The position numbers and the translations under genes were made by a program. A DNA stretch of 64,000 nt from Diploptera punctata. Taxonomy: Eukaryota; Arthropoda; Insecta; Blattodea; Blaberidae. The DNA is taken from positions 24,615 to 88,614 of the forward strand of contig JASPKZ010009726.1 of NCBI GenBank assembly GCA_030220185.1, read 5' to 3'. Below the pieces are notes generated by a model that was given only the letters and a program-made list of their open reading frames with translations, searched no databases and was not told the origin of the DNA. Shown piece by piece: positions 10,384 to 20,857 of this stretch (position 1 is its first letter; every line of letters begins with the position of its first letter).

Positions 10384-11892
10384 CACTGCTCAAAAAAATT
10401 AGGGGATATTGTAGAATAACCTATTAAGACTATGTTTTTTGGGATAGTATTAGACGAAATCACTTTCTATTACTCCAAGATAATGTAAATAAGGCTTTGA
10501 AGTTGTTACGTAACGTCGGTACCAAACCAGAGGGCAGTGTCTGTACTGTTGATGTGAAAGGGCGGTGTGGGGGTGAATGTATTGTTGCTGTTTTTAAATC
10601 CAGTCCAGTTTTCAGTTAGTGAATGACTTGCCTTAGGGACAGTGATGCCTCGACAATGTGATTTACCTGAACCAATGGCTTGGAGGCCATAGGAAGGATG
10701 GAAGCTGGACAGAGACAACAAGAGGTGGCACAAGCCTTTGGGGTGTCTCAAAGCGTGATTTCCAGACTTTGGAATAATTTTCAAAGAACATACTGTTCAC
10801 AGAAGAGCCGGACATGGTCGCCCAAGGGCAACAACAACAACAAGGGATGGCCGTTACCTCTTGTTAACAGCCCGTCGGAATAGACAGCAGATTGCAACTC
10901 AACTGCGAAATACACTTCAAACAGCAACAGGACGCAGGGTGTCAACTCAAACTGTCCCTAATCGACTGCATGGAAGTGGTCTCTATGCCCGTAGGCCCAT
11001 GGTGTGTACCAGGTTAACTCCACAACACCGTAGAGATCGCAGAAACTGGGCGGAGGAACATCGTGGGTGGAGGCATGCTGAATGGAGATCAGTTCATTTT
11101 TCTGATGAGTCGCGATTCAACGTGGAATGTGATAGTCGGCGTGTATTTATGTGGAGAGAACAAGGGACACGAAACAATCCAGCTTTTGTACGTGAAAGAT
11201 CCGCATATGGTGGCGATGGATTGTTGGTGTAGGCAGTAGTCAGTAGTGGTGGACGTACGGACCTCTACGTCATCCTAGGTGGTACTTTGACTGCGGTAAG
11301 GTATAGAGATGAGATTCTCCGACCTTTTGTCGTGCCTTATGCTGGTGCCATAGGTGATTATTTTCTTTTTATGGACGATAATGCACGACGCCACAGAGCT
11401 GGCTTGGTGGACGACATGCTGGAAGTGGAGGGTATCGAGCGTATGCAATGGGCAGCTTCCTCCCCGGACTTAAATCCGATTGAGCATGTGTGGGATGCAT
11501 TAGTCAGGCGCATTGCAGGCAGACCAGCACCTCCCACAACTGTTCCAGAGCTGCACATTGCTCTTACGGAAGAGTGGCCACGTATCCCCCAAGAACTCAT
11601 TGCTAACCTCATTTCATCAATGCCACACAGGTGTGAGGCAGTGCTGGCCGTTCGAGGAAACCATACACCATAGTAAAGAAACATTTTCACCCATGTTAAT
11701 GTTGCTTTGTTTGTTTATCATATTCCTAATCAGGATCTCTTTGACATCTGGTGTGGTACAGAGGTTACGTAATGACTTCAAACTCTTTGTTTACATTCTT
11801 TTGGAGTAATAGAAAGTGATTGCATCTAATACTGTTCCTAAAAACATAGTCTTAATAGGTTATTCTACAATATCCCCTAATTTTTTTGAGCA

Positions 11893-11895
<3 letters not shown>
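10384..11895 (+). mobile_element. Tc1-type transposon
   Basis: Terminal inverted repeats of ~100 bp begin cactgctcaaaaaaattagg and match at the right end with few changes. The right end is followed by TA (11896-11897) as expected for TA target-site duplication; on the left the TA appears altered to CA. The 1.5-kb length is normal for the family. It sits only 33 bp from the preceding transposon, with TA/CA microsatellite between and TA tract beyond. Confidence 0.92.
10645..11673 (+). pseudogene. Tc1-type DD34E transposase, nearly complete
   Basis: About 343 codons, the usual Tc1 transposase length. Start ATG at 10645. The N-terminal helix-turn-helix reads RMEAGQRQQEVAQAFGVSQS; a second DNA-binding segment reads RQQIATQLRNTLQTATGRRV. 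Catalytic residues are Asp in HFSDESRFN (~11095), Asp in FMDDNARRHRA (~11375) and Glu in SPDLNPIEHVWD (~11470), with 34 residues between the last two. Defects: a 1-base loss near 10675, a frameshift near 10790, and TAG at 11230-11232 where Trp is usual. The few defects suggest a comparatively recent loss of function. Confidence 0.92.
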
Positions 11896-11947
<52 letters not shown>

Positions 11948-12128
11948 TTTTTAACATTGAGCAATGCAAGCTTAAAATGACATGATAAAAAATAAATGCT
12001 CGTACGGGACTTGAACCCGGATCTCTATATTTATATCCCATTTCATCTAGTAATAATGAAAATATATTCTTATATGACAAATGAATGTTTGTACTAGACA
12101 TGCTCGGTGTCGTACACGGTAGAGCACT

Positions 12129-12171
<43 letters not shown>

Positions 12172-12172
12172 T
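11896..12172. repeat. Split-tRNA repeat unit
   Basis: (TA)n to ~11942, antisense tail, antisense 3' half (cgtacgggacttgaacccgg), spacer, sense 5' half and a second (TA)n at 12133-12170. It continues the unit cut at 9460, so both transposons lie in one ancestral array. Confidence 0.85.
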
Positions 12173-12780
12173 AGATGGCCTGGCGAACTTCGTATCGCCT
12201 TTAACTATTTTTACGTTAATTTTTCCGTATGGTTTTGTTGATTGAAATGAATTTATGTTGTCTGCATTCTCAGTATCATCCATAAGTGTATCACAAGGAT
12301 TATATACATTTATTGATGGAATATTTTGAGGAGGCTTGTTGATTTCATTATACTTCCTTTTTTTCTACGAACTTGTTGCTAGTTTGGATTCCCATCATCA
12401 GCAAGAAGTCTCTGAATAGTAATATCATCTTGTGATAAATTATAGTCATCTTGTTTTTCATTTAATAATTGAGGCATGGATATTGTTTCTGTAATATTAG
12501 GCATATTATTATAACTAACAGACTCACTTACAGTTCTGTTATTCCATTCCGTAGTACCTTCATATTTTTTTTAAATTGACATTCTTCTTAAATATACGAT
12601 TTATGTCACATAGGCCTATACCAATTTGCGGAAATTCACTTCATACCTTATCATTCAGGGTCTCAAGAACTGATTCGCCATATTGTTCAATGTCCCTTCT
12701 CGGTCCAGTTAAATTTAATTTAAGTTTCTGTCTTTCAGCCAGATTACTTAAAAGTAATCCTTACACACGAAATTAATATT
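12173..12780 (-). pseudogene. Unidentified coding remnant
   Basis: Not recognised. Reading leftwards, protein-like stretches follow one another with frame changes: LTGPRRDIEQYGESVLETLN (~12715-12650), then QIGIGLCDINRIFKKN, ETISMPQLLNEKQDDYNLSQ (~12490-12430), then DDTENADNINSFQSTKPYGK (~12280) ending KGDTKFARPS at ~12175 beside the TA tract. The composition (many Asn, Asp, Gln, Lys) and continuity look coding rather than random. At least one stop and one frame change occur. It may be a retroelement gag, a transposon DNA-binding protein or a host exon; I cannot choose. Confidence 0.4.
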
Positions 12781-13159
12781 ATTATCAATATACTGAAAAT
12801 AAAATATACACTGAACATACTTAAATTATGAAATAATTAATATTTGTAATTCAATTCAAATTCGCAGTTGCAAAAAAAAGAAGCACAGCCACCTGGATCT
12901 CTCTTTGTTAAATAATAAACTAATTACCTTAAACCGTCATCTGTTAGAATCGTATGGAACTCACAGACAATTATAACTCTTTGTTAAATAAGAAACAATA
13001 ATTTGCAATAAAAAATAATGCGATTATTAATTTAGTTATAAACAACCGTAGGTCTCAAGTTCGATCAAACAGCACACAATGTGCAAAATTTTATTAAAAT
13101 CGGTTCAGTAGTTTAGGATTCCATGGCGGACAAATAACGTGACACGAAATTTGTATATA

Positions 13160-13335
13160 TTAAGATATTTTAATTAAATTATTGTTATTGAGCAATGCAG
13201 GCATAAGAAGAAATGATAAGAAAAAATTAATGTTAGGACGGGACTAGAACCCGGATCTCTGGATTTATATCCCACTACTTCTCGAAATAAAGAGAATACT
13301 TTATTATTGAGTAATTCCATATGTGACCTACTGAC
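13160..13335. repeat. Split-tRNA repeat fragment
   Basis: Antisense tail (ttattgagcaatgcaggcat), antisense 3' half (ggacgggactagaacccgga) and the start of the spacer. No 5' half or TA tract is attached. A B-box base is changed. Confidence 0.75.
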
Positions 13336-13813
13336 TTTTTCAATTAACTTTTGCAGCAAAATGCTTGCATAAATAATACAATTGATTGAAATTAGGGGTG
13401 TTATCTTCGTGATATGGCAGAGGAATAGTTTGTGGTTAAGACTGTACTTAAATATACAAATTTTGTAGAAAATCAGTGCTACTTATTATCTATCAAAATA
13501 TGTGTGACTGACTGTCATAAGTGTCAACTCATCATGCAGCTTAACATGTTGATCTGCATCATTCTGTGAAGTGTGATTCCTAATTCAATTTTCCAAATTA
13601 CCGTTTGGAGGACACATTTCAAGTTACATTCTCAATAAAAAACGAAACAAAAATCCCAATTAAGACCAGAGTTATAACCTAATATATGATGTGTGACTGA
13701 GTGACTACATTCTATGACTGACTGACATATCTGAATTTTATTAAGTCTTTAATATTCTGAAGCTGCAAATATTATACAAATATTACAAAATAAGATAAAA
13801 TTATAATAGAAAA
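13336..13813. other. No gene seen; short tgactgactg motifs
   Basis: No coding resemblance. 'gtgtgactgactg'-like motifs occur at ~13503 and ~13690-13725. A similar motif (tatgtgactgactgtagc) occurs in the long repeat at 16640-17225, so this may be a decayed left end of the same transposon. That link is weak. Confidence 0.35.
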
Positions 13814-14050
13814 GTCCACCGCTGTGGTCTCGAGGTAGCGTGCTGCCTTGTCACGCAGCGGGCCCGGGTTCGATCCCCGGTCGGGACAGTTTTTGTGGGT
13901 AAAGGTTTTTATCGGGGTTTTTCCTCACCTGTAAGACAACTGTCAATAAAACTTTAAGGCCCAAGCGGTCCCCGAAAACATATGGACATCATCATCCTTC
14001 ACCGGTGTGGAAAGCAACGGGAAGCTACCACATCTACAATTCCCTATTAT
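13814..14050 (+). mobile_element. SINE-B, 3' end truncated
   Basis: The tRNA-like head 'gtccaccgctgtggtctcga' has A box tggtctcgaggtagcg and B box gggttcgatccccggtcgg. The body (ggtttttcctcacctgtaag, aaggcccaagcggtccccga) ends 'gaagctaccacatctacaat'. It lacks the last ~90 bp found in the copy at 24993-25337. Confidence 0.9.
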
Positions 14051-14871
14051 TCTTCTCTGCAGTTAAATACGCCTAATATGAGTAAAATTTTATTACATCC
14101 ATATTAAACTGATTAAAATTTATCTCATGCTGTTAATAGATTGAACCATTAAAATAAATAAAAATGCCGATATGGAATTTGCATTGTTCGTTCCAGAATA
14201 CTAAAATTAACTTTCACGCGTCTCAACTATAAAGGCAAAAAAAAAAAAAAAATTAACGAAAAAGTACAGTATACAAATTATTGAAATTTCTATTTAAAAA
14301 GTTAATATTCTGTTATAATTCTCTCAAAGCAACTGATTACAAATTATATTGCTGACATTAGTTCTATTTTTAAACTAAACAATCGAAAGAAATCTCTTAC
14401 AATGCGCGAAATCTTACTTTATGATTGACCGTTCCAGCAGGTGCACATAGTACAGCGTTGTCATACGTATTTTCACTCTGTTGGTTTCCAATAACGCTAC
14501 ACCCAATAATAATTTTACTTTACACTACAGGTTATACATACTTAATCACATATACTCCACGCCAATTATATTTTTTATACAAGAAACTTCATACGATTGA
14601 AAACTACTTTTGCAATCAACAAGCATGACTCTGTTTAACAAAGTGAATGCTAGATCAATGTCGCAACACCGCACTGTGGATCCTCGATAATACGACACAC
14701 ATATCATGTCAAAGGTCAAACTAATGCTAGAACCTTCAAGTTCAAGGACTCCCACATTTTCTAACACATAAGAACAGCGCACTTAATTTCACTCACCTAA
14801 TAACATACATATTGAAAAATCGCATAATGAGGAATTATTTAAATGCCATTAATAAAAAATATAACTTTCTT
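14051..14871. other. No gene seen; AT-rich
   Basis: Only short unrelated reading frames and an A run at 14238-14255. It lies immediately downstream of the minus-strand gene relic, so it may include that element's 3' flank; I could not find the expected complement of the 16640-17225 repeat here. Confidence 0.5.
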
Positions 14872-16615
14872 TCACAGACGAAACTTGTGAATTTTTCGCA
14901 CTGATTGTTCATTTGAAATTTGTGCATATTCTATAACATACGGCTTCAACACTTTCACATGGTGAACTCTAAGAGTTGCCGGTATAGCTGCAAGATGTTG
15001 AAATCACTTTTCTAAAAATCTCTTCCCTTCTTCTATCTCATTTTGTGTCACCTCCTGAACTATTATTTGTTTAGTTTTACTGCTTACGATTTTACAGAAT
15101 TCTGCAGCACTTTGAATCTTCTTTCCTGACTTTGAAGATATCCATGCCATCCTTTTTACCTGGCCTCCAACCGTATCTACAGCTCCCTTACCATGACACG
15201 ATTCAAAGAAGTTCCATTCTATGTTAAATCCAAATATGCAAGTAAGCAGCGTCAAATTGCTCAATGTATACTTCTGTTTAAAGTGACTTGCTGCTCCATC
15301 TGAGAATATTTTATTGCCTCTAGGTTTGGACGAAGTTCTAATAATTCGCTAAACACTCTTCGTAAGCAAACATCTACAGCTACTTGTCATGTGTCATACA
15401 ATCTGAAACGAGAGCAAAGGATTTCTTTCGAACTTCTCTCTCACCTTCTTGTCTAAACCAGGCAACTGTAGTGAATATTGAAATTTGTTTATTATTCCAA
15501 TGAACTGCCTGTATCTCTTTTGCTCTCTACAGGTATAATTTTCAGAGAAATCAATCTGTATAACTGATTCATTTACTCCAACGTTTTTCCGAGCATATTT
15601 AAATCCTTTTGTTTGTTGCTTTTTAACAAAAACATGGTTTAGGAAATCTGGTAGACAGTCGCTCAGTTGTTCCATGCAATCAATTACTGACCCTTCTTTC
15701 GTATCAATTTGAGCTCTTTCGTTACACATGTCCACTGACTCCATTCGCATCGTGAATTACCACATTCATCTGTAATTTCTATCCTAGTCAGAAAAGGGCA
15801 TTTTATGCATCCTGATTGCATGCATTCAGCTGCGTTCTGTTAACGAACCACCTGAGATATGAATTTCAGAAAATCAGTCGCTATATGTACATATTTTTTA
15901 CTCAATGCTTTTAACAGAAACTTCACATTTTCGTGTATAATGCACGTGCAAACATTATGTGGAATATCGTACTGGCGATATACGTGTGCGGGGCGTAGTT
16001 CGGCGAACTTGCAGAAACAAATGTGGATATCTTCATTGTTTTCAATAAACAGTGCATGTGCTTCTTTCAGTGTTACAATTAAATTCTTAAACCGGACCTC
16101 TTGTATTTCACCATTCATAACGATCTTCTTAAAATAATTTCTTCCTGGAGCCTGATATGAGATAGAATCATCCACATAAAAATTCCGTACCGCTGCCCTA
16201 ACGTGGTCTGATAGCTGCTTTTTGGATACACATTTTGCGCGTTTACTTATCTTTAATCCTTCCTTTTCTGCCAACTTACACACAAGTTCTTTCCTTTTCT
16301 TGGTGAGTTCGGTAATGCTTCCTCAACACGTTTTCTGCACTTTCCATAATGCTGCCGACTTGTGAATGCCGTACCAGGTATCTCAGCTTCAGAAGTATGT
16401 TCTCCGATTATTTTTAACGTTTCCCTTTCTCGTTGAGCTGCTTTGTGTATTCTATTTATTATCTTAAGTCTTTCTCTTCCTGCTTTAGTATTTTTTATTC
16501 TAGACCTTTGTTTCCTTTTCGTTTCCTATACTTGTTCTTGCCAATTTTTATATCGCCCTTGTACCTTCAAACGGAGTTTGTATTCACACTGCCTTTGTGC
16601 AGGGGATTTACCCAT
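14872..16615 (-). pseudogene. Uncharacterised multi-copy arthropod family, probable transposase
   Basis: Decayed single-exon gene of ~580 codons. ATG at 16615 opens MGKSPAQRQCEYKLRLKVQG, a basic N-terminus. Then come PGTAFTSRQHYGKCRKRVEE (~16365), a Cys-rich stretch with ECMQSGCIKCPF (~15820), SDCLPDFLNHVFVKKQQ (~15655), IQIDFSENYTC (~15555), IFSDGAASHFKQKYTLSNLT (~15305) and WNFFESCHGKGAVDTVGGQV (~15210). The C-terminus is AAIPATLRVHHVKVLKPYVI, stop at 14872. From memory the same ordered blocks recur in many arthropod predicted proteins without a function. Asp in IDFSENY and SDGAA could be catalytic residues of an RNase H-like DDE enzyme (inference). Breaks: stops at 15840, 15349-15351 and 15004, a stop near 16530, and a frameshift at ~15690. 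Confidence 0.7.
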
Positions 16616-16639
16616 ATTAGGAGTTCACGTGTAACCTCA

Positions 16640-17225
16640 GCAACCAACTGAGTGCACCGTGCGCAGTAGCAATAAATACATAAAGAAATGAGTCACGGGA
16701 TTCTGCGGGAAACGTAATTACTTCACAAGACAATGTCGTTAATACCTTTTTGTTAGTTATGTACCGATAACGTAGAATCCCAGAGGAAATTTGAATCCAT
16801 CAATTATCGTATTGTGTACAATAACTTTTTATGTTTTATGTGACTGACTGTAGCTTACCCTTAATAATTCCAGGGTGCTTTTTAATTATCTAGAATATTG
16901 TAATACAATTATTGGTATTACATTTATGATCAGGAAGGACCGAAATATGGTATAACAAGAGTCAGTGAAACAAAACAAATTTATACAGTGAAATCGTAAA
17001 ATAAAATTTCGTTTAATTTTGCATGTGTTTTCAGGTTTCGGAATATATCATGTTCTACTATTAATTTAGATCTAAATAATCCGTACTTCAAACATTAACT
17101 TCTATAATCGGAAGATTACATTTGCAAAAAAAAAATCTCATCGAAAAAATTACTCCTGCGCCAATTTCAAAATGTTCACATCGGTATGACATTTTAATGT
17201 AATTACTGTACATTTAAATCCTTCC
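16640..17225. repeat. Long repeat beside the unknown gene, copy 1
   Basis: Direct repeat of 17349-17935 (~585 bp, moderate identity). Shared blocks in order include 'cagtcacggga', 'tttttgttagttgtgtaccg' (one base differs here), 'ataacgtagaat', 'aatccatcaattat', 'gtgtaca.taactttt', a 'gaggacc.aa.tatggt' block, and 'tttcaaaa.gttcac.tcggtatgacatttt'. It starts 25 bp beyond the ATG of the minus-strand gene, so it occupies that gene's 5' flank. No coding resemblance. Confidence 0.8.
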
Positions 17226-17239
17226 GCTGACTGCCTTTT

Positions 17240-17337
17240 AGCTCAAATTGTCACAGAAGAAGGGCCAATAATTATTTTATGAAACAGCTGAGCCGAACAG
17301 TCTACCAGATTTCCTAAACCATGTTTATGTTAATACA
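17240..17337 (+). pseudogene. Fragment of the same unknown gene, opposite strand
   Basis: About 98 bp match, on the plus strand, the coding sequence read on the minus strand around 15630-15725. The strongest shared block is 'gtctaccagatttcctaaac' followed by 'catgttt.tgtt', encoding SLPDFLNHVYV against CLPDFLNHVFV. It sits between the two long repeats and is followed 12 bp later by copy 2. This shows the family is repeated locally and in inverted orientation. Confidence 0.8.
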
Positions 17338-17348
17338 CAGAGGAGTCC

Positions 17349-17935
17349 AGCAAGCAACTGACTGCGTTATGCATATTAGCAATATAAGTGAGGGGACAAA
17401 AAGTCAGTCAATCAGTCACGGGACTCCAGCGGGAAAAATAATGACATTTACAAGAAACTGTCGTCTATACTTTTTTGTTAGTTGTGTACCGATAACGTAG
17501 AATTCAAGAGGAAATTTTAATCCATCAATTATTATGTTGTGTACAGTAACTTTTATCCGTTTTCTGTGACTGACCATAACTAACAGTTAACAACTATAGT
17601 ACACATTTAAGGTATATAGAATATTAGAATCGAATTATTATTGTTTAATTTACGACCAAGGAGGACCAAAGTATGGTGTAACAAAGGATTTTGTGAAATA
17701 AAACGAATTTATGCGACCAAATCATTAGCAAGAAATTGGTAAAATCTTGCGTATTTTTTCAGGTTTGGAATATGACAAGTTCTACCGTTTTTATTAGATT
17801 AAAATAATGCACATTTTAAACATTTTCTTATAGAATTATAAAATTTTATATTTACTGATATATATTACATCAACAGAATTATTCCTGCGTCAGTTTCAAA
17901 ATTTTCACCTCGGTATGACATTTTCATGGAATCGC
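17349..17935. repeat. Long repeat beside the unknown gene, copy 2
   Basis: Partner of 16640-17225 on the same strand. Relative to the gene relics the two differ: copy 1 is 5' of the minus-strand gene with its left edge inward, while copy 2 is 3' of the plus-strand fragment, also left edge inward. That is what ends of an element with long terminal inverted repeats would look like. Its right end abuts the Penelope-like palindrome. Confidence 0.75.
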
Positions 17936-18036
17936 TCTACATGCTCTCGTGTGTTCCTTTGTCCGAGAGATAAAAGGTCTACCAGTTTGTCCTATATAGA
18001 CATTGTCACATGTGCCACACTTCAATTTATATACAC
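17935..18036 (-). pseudogene. Penelope-like GIY-YIG fragment, minus arm
   Basis: Reading leftwards: GVYKLKCGTCDNVYIGQTGR then PFISRTKEHT. This is the start of the GIY-YIG endonuclease domain at the C-terminus of Penelope-like retroelement proteins, with the YIGQT motif intact. It mirrors the plus-strand copy at 18509. Only ~34 codons are kept. Confidence 0.8.
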
Positions 18037-18508
18037 CTGATTATTTTTCCTTTTTTATTTTGGTTTTATTGTTTTTATTATATTTTGCAAAGTTTTATTA
18101 GTTTTAAATGCCACATTAATGTTTAACGTTTTCCAAACACTTTAAAAAGTTGAACATTAACGTGGCATTTAAAACTAAAAAAACTTTATATAAGTTTCAT
18201 GATGTGCTCTGTTGAGATATTATTCAAAATTAATATAAAATTATGGAACATTCACCTGAAAGGTCCATCTCCTCAACTGAATTAATTAACTGTAGCGCTT
18301 TCGGGACTTGTACCATCATCGGCAGGATGCAAAACAGTTTTGAATCCTGCCGATGATGGGACAAGTCTCGAAAGCGCTGCAGTTAAATATGTTGAGGAGA
18401 CGGAACTTCAGGTGAATATTCCATAATTTTATATTAATTTTTAATAAAACTTTGCAAAATATAATAAAAACAATAAAACCAAAATAAAAAAGGAAATAAT
18501 TATCAGAT
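18037..18508. repeat. Large imperfect palindrome of a Penelope-like element
   Basis: Sequence reads the same inward from both sides: 'tcctttttt.attttggttt', 'ttattgtttttattatattt', 'tgcaaagttttatta', then an inner hairpin. The centre is a near-perfect stem with arms 18290-18328 and 18344-18385 around a short loop. A second small hairpin (ttttaaatgccacattaatg and its complement) lies at 18105-18172 in the left arm only. Each inner arm has the form gatgatgg.acaagtc.cgaaagcgc. Inverted terminal pieces are known for Penelope-like elements. Confidence 0.8.
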
Positions 18509-18805
18509 GTATATAAATTGAAGTGTGGCACATGTGACAATGTCTATATAGGACAAACTGGTATACCTTATATCTCTCGGATAAAGAAACACATGAGAGC
18601 ACATAACAGAAATTTAGAATATTGAAAATATGCTAACCACCTGTTCCAATTTAATCACTGTTTCGATCCAAATTTTGAAATTTTACACGTTTGTGATAAG
18701 GGTAAGGGGTTAGATCTTTTGGAGACTGTAGAAATAAATAAATTTAAAAGTAGTAACAAACTGTTAAATTCTCAACTTGATTTGAATGAATCCCCTTTGT
18801 TAAAT
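18509..18805 (+). pseudogene. Penelope-like GIY-YIG endonuclease domain
   Basis: The C-terminal endonuclease that nicks target DNA for Penelope-like retrotransposition. The frame opens VYKLKCGTCDNVYIGQTGIP (GIY-YIG core, Y and YIG present) and continues with RIKKHMRAHNRN, ANHLFQFNHCFDP and LLETVEINKFK. One in-frame TGA lies at 18623-18625; the remainder is open. The RT half is not attached; a separate Penelope RT fragment lies at 39060-39345. A short 3' region with a CTGAAGA..CGAAACAG motif follows. Confidence 0.88.
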
Positions 18806-18879
18806 ATAAAAATTAAAATAAATACTGTTGTATTGTTGCTTAGATCAGTTGGAACACAACTCATAATTTGTTAACATGT

Positions 18880-18906
18880 CTGAAGAAGGTACAGTGTACC
18901 GAAACA
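18880..18906 (+). other. Hammerhead-like motif of Penelope 3' region
   Basis: ctgaagaaggtacagtgtac followed by cgaaacag: the pieces flank a six-pair stem (ggtaca/tgtacc). The layout resembles the catalytic strand of a hammerhead ribozyme but with CTGAAGA in place of CTGATGA. Degenerate motifs of this kind are common at Penelope ends, so it may be only a relic. Confidence 0.4.
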
Positions 18907-18989
18907 GCTGTCACTGAATTATACAATAAATATGAAAATCAAATAACACTATGTTTTATTTTTATTTCATTTTTTAATGTCTTTACTCT

Positions 18990-19051
18990 TAATATTTTTT
19001 CCTCCCTTAAAATTAGAGTCCAGATTTCGCGTCGATACAATATATCTAGGA

Positions 19052-19119
<68 letters not shown>

Positions 19120-19330
19120 GTTTATAATTTCTTTTTGAGTTGAGACGACTAAAGTCTCTGTAATACATAATATCAAACATTTCCAAAATTGAGCCTATGT
19201 TTAATTATTTATGCATCTGATTCCTTTTTTTCAATTATTGTTCCTAAAAGTATTTGAACACAGTCACTTTATCAAAATGTTCTTCATTTGTCATTCTCAT
19301 TAAATTACATTTCCATTAAACAACCTCATC
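18990..19330 (-). mobile_element. LINE-A fragment, degenerate
   Basis: Minus-strand sequence matches the LINE-A RT between the YGCETWTL and YADD regions: 'cctcccttaaaattagagtc', 'gtctctgtaatacataat' and 'attgagcctatgtttaatt' align with 5060-5230. A (CA)n run at 19057-19107 and a short TA run interrupt it. No open frame remains. Confidence 0.75.
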
Positions 19331-19468
19331 AATTATGATAACCTAACTACTCCTACAACTTACGAAGTGTGTTGCAATTCAGCCAATTCCGGAGATGAAA
19401 CCAGGAATGTCAATGACGACCAGGTGACACTGGTAATGTATTGCAATGCGTGACTAATAATAATAATA

Positions 19469-19600
19469 ATACACTGTTCAAAACAATTAGAGGAACACTA
19501 TGAAATATGCAAATATTTTTTCATTGGATAAAGGTATAAACATGAAATTAATAAAGTGCATTATTTGTGGTTATTTATTTATTTATTTGTAGAATCAACA
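19469..19600 (+). mobile_element. Tc1-like terminal repeat fragment
   Basis: 'acactgttcaaaacaattag' followed by 'aggaacactatg' resembles the start of the Tc1 element at 10384 (cactgctcaaaaaaattagg) and Tc1 termini generally. No transposase or matching right end was found nearby. Confidence 0.45.
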
Positions 19601-20857
19601 CTGAGCTGTAAGGCAGCAGCTGTTAGTCTTGGCTATTTTCGGGCAATAACAACAGTAATAATATAATAATAGTAAATATGATATTTAATAATTATTATTT
19701 ATTTACAGGTTTACAATGTAAATGCATATATTTTTGTAGATCTAACCAATATAATGCAGTATTTGTTATTCGGTACTCCCAATTTTTCCAAAGATCAGTT
19801 TGATTTTGAAATTAATATTTTAATATTTTCACTATTCTTTCACTTATTCGAGAAAACAAACAATATCACATTGTCAGATGTCTGTAAATATTACTAACAA
19901 AAATAAATATTTAATTGTTCATTATAAATATTTCATATATACTTTCAGTTATCAATCTATGAGTGCACGTCAAAATTTGCTGGATATTATGTTTCAAACA
20001 ACGTTCTGAAAATATCTTCATATTAGAGCAGTTACAGTGATTTGTTGCGTTTTGTACTTGAAATAGAGATCACTTTACAACAGAACAAAGTTTTTAACTA
20101 TGCTGTTATGCATATTTTTTAATAAGTAGGTAATTATATTAAAATAATAATTGGCGTATGAGTAAATATTGCTAAGATAAAAAGTTAAAAATTCATACAT
20201 AAACTTTACGTAAATAGGTATTATTAATGGTTAAGTTATGTAGATAGGAAATAACACTATGAGGTTTTTTAATATTTTTATGAATTATGAAGTATGAGGT
20301 GAGTGAAATAATAAAAAATAAACAATTATTAATGGTTGTCATCACCCTCGCGTACACATCCTCACGCAAAGATCTCCCAAATTCACGGTATCATACCTGC
20401 CGCTTTTCGTGGAAACATCATACCAATGATACATTTTAAAAGTTGCGTTTAATATTTACCACAGTGACTAGTTTAATTGGAGAGAAGAACATAACTAATA
20501 TATATATATATATATATATCATTTATATAGTCCAGGTATTGTCAGAGAGTCACGAAATAAGTTTGGTCCTAACATCTTTAATTGTATGTTTATCGTTTTT
20601 ATACAATCGTATTTATACTTGAAGTGTCCTCTTGAATTTTATTTAAAAAAATGTTTTTGGAATAAACTTTATAATAATCGAGGGAAAGAATATATAAGTT
20701 CTAAACGGTGTTTATAAAATATCAGATAGTCACAACCGTTTTAGTAGCGAATATCTAATGTGAAATTGCCTTCGAGTTTTTTCATTATCATCTTAGACTC
20801 CTGCGTCCTTTCTCTCAGATAATAAGGTCAAATTTACAGGAACAGCATATTATATAC
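19601..20857. other. No gene seen
   Basis: AT-rich, with a 'ttatttatttattt' stretch near 19573 and a TA run at 20500-20518. No protein resemblance in any frame and no repeat match elsewhere in the window that I could see. Confidence 0.5.

Noticed and set aside
16433..16651. Overlapping plus-strand frames of 72 and 63 codons
   Set aside because: They are antisense to the basic N-terminus of the unknown minus-strand gene, whose blocks are recognisable.
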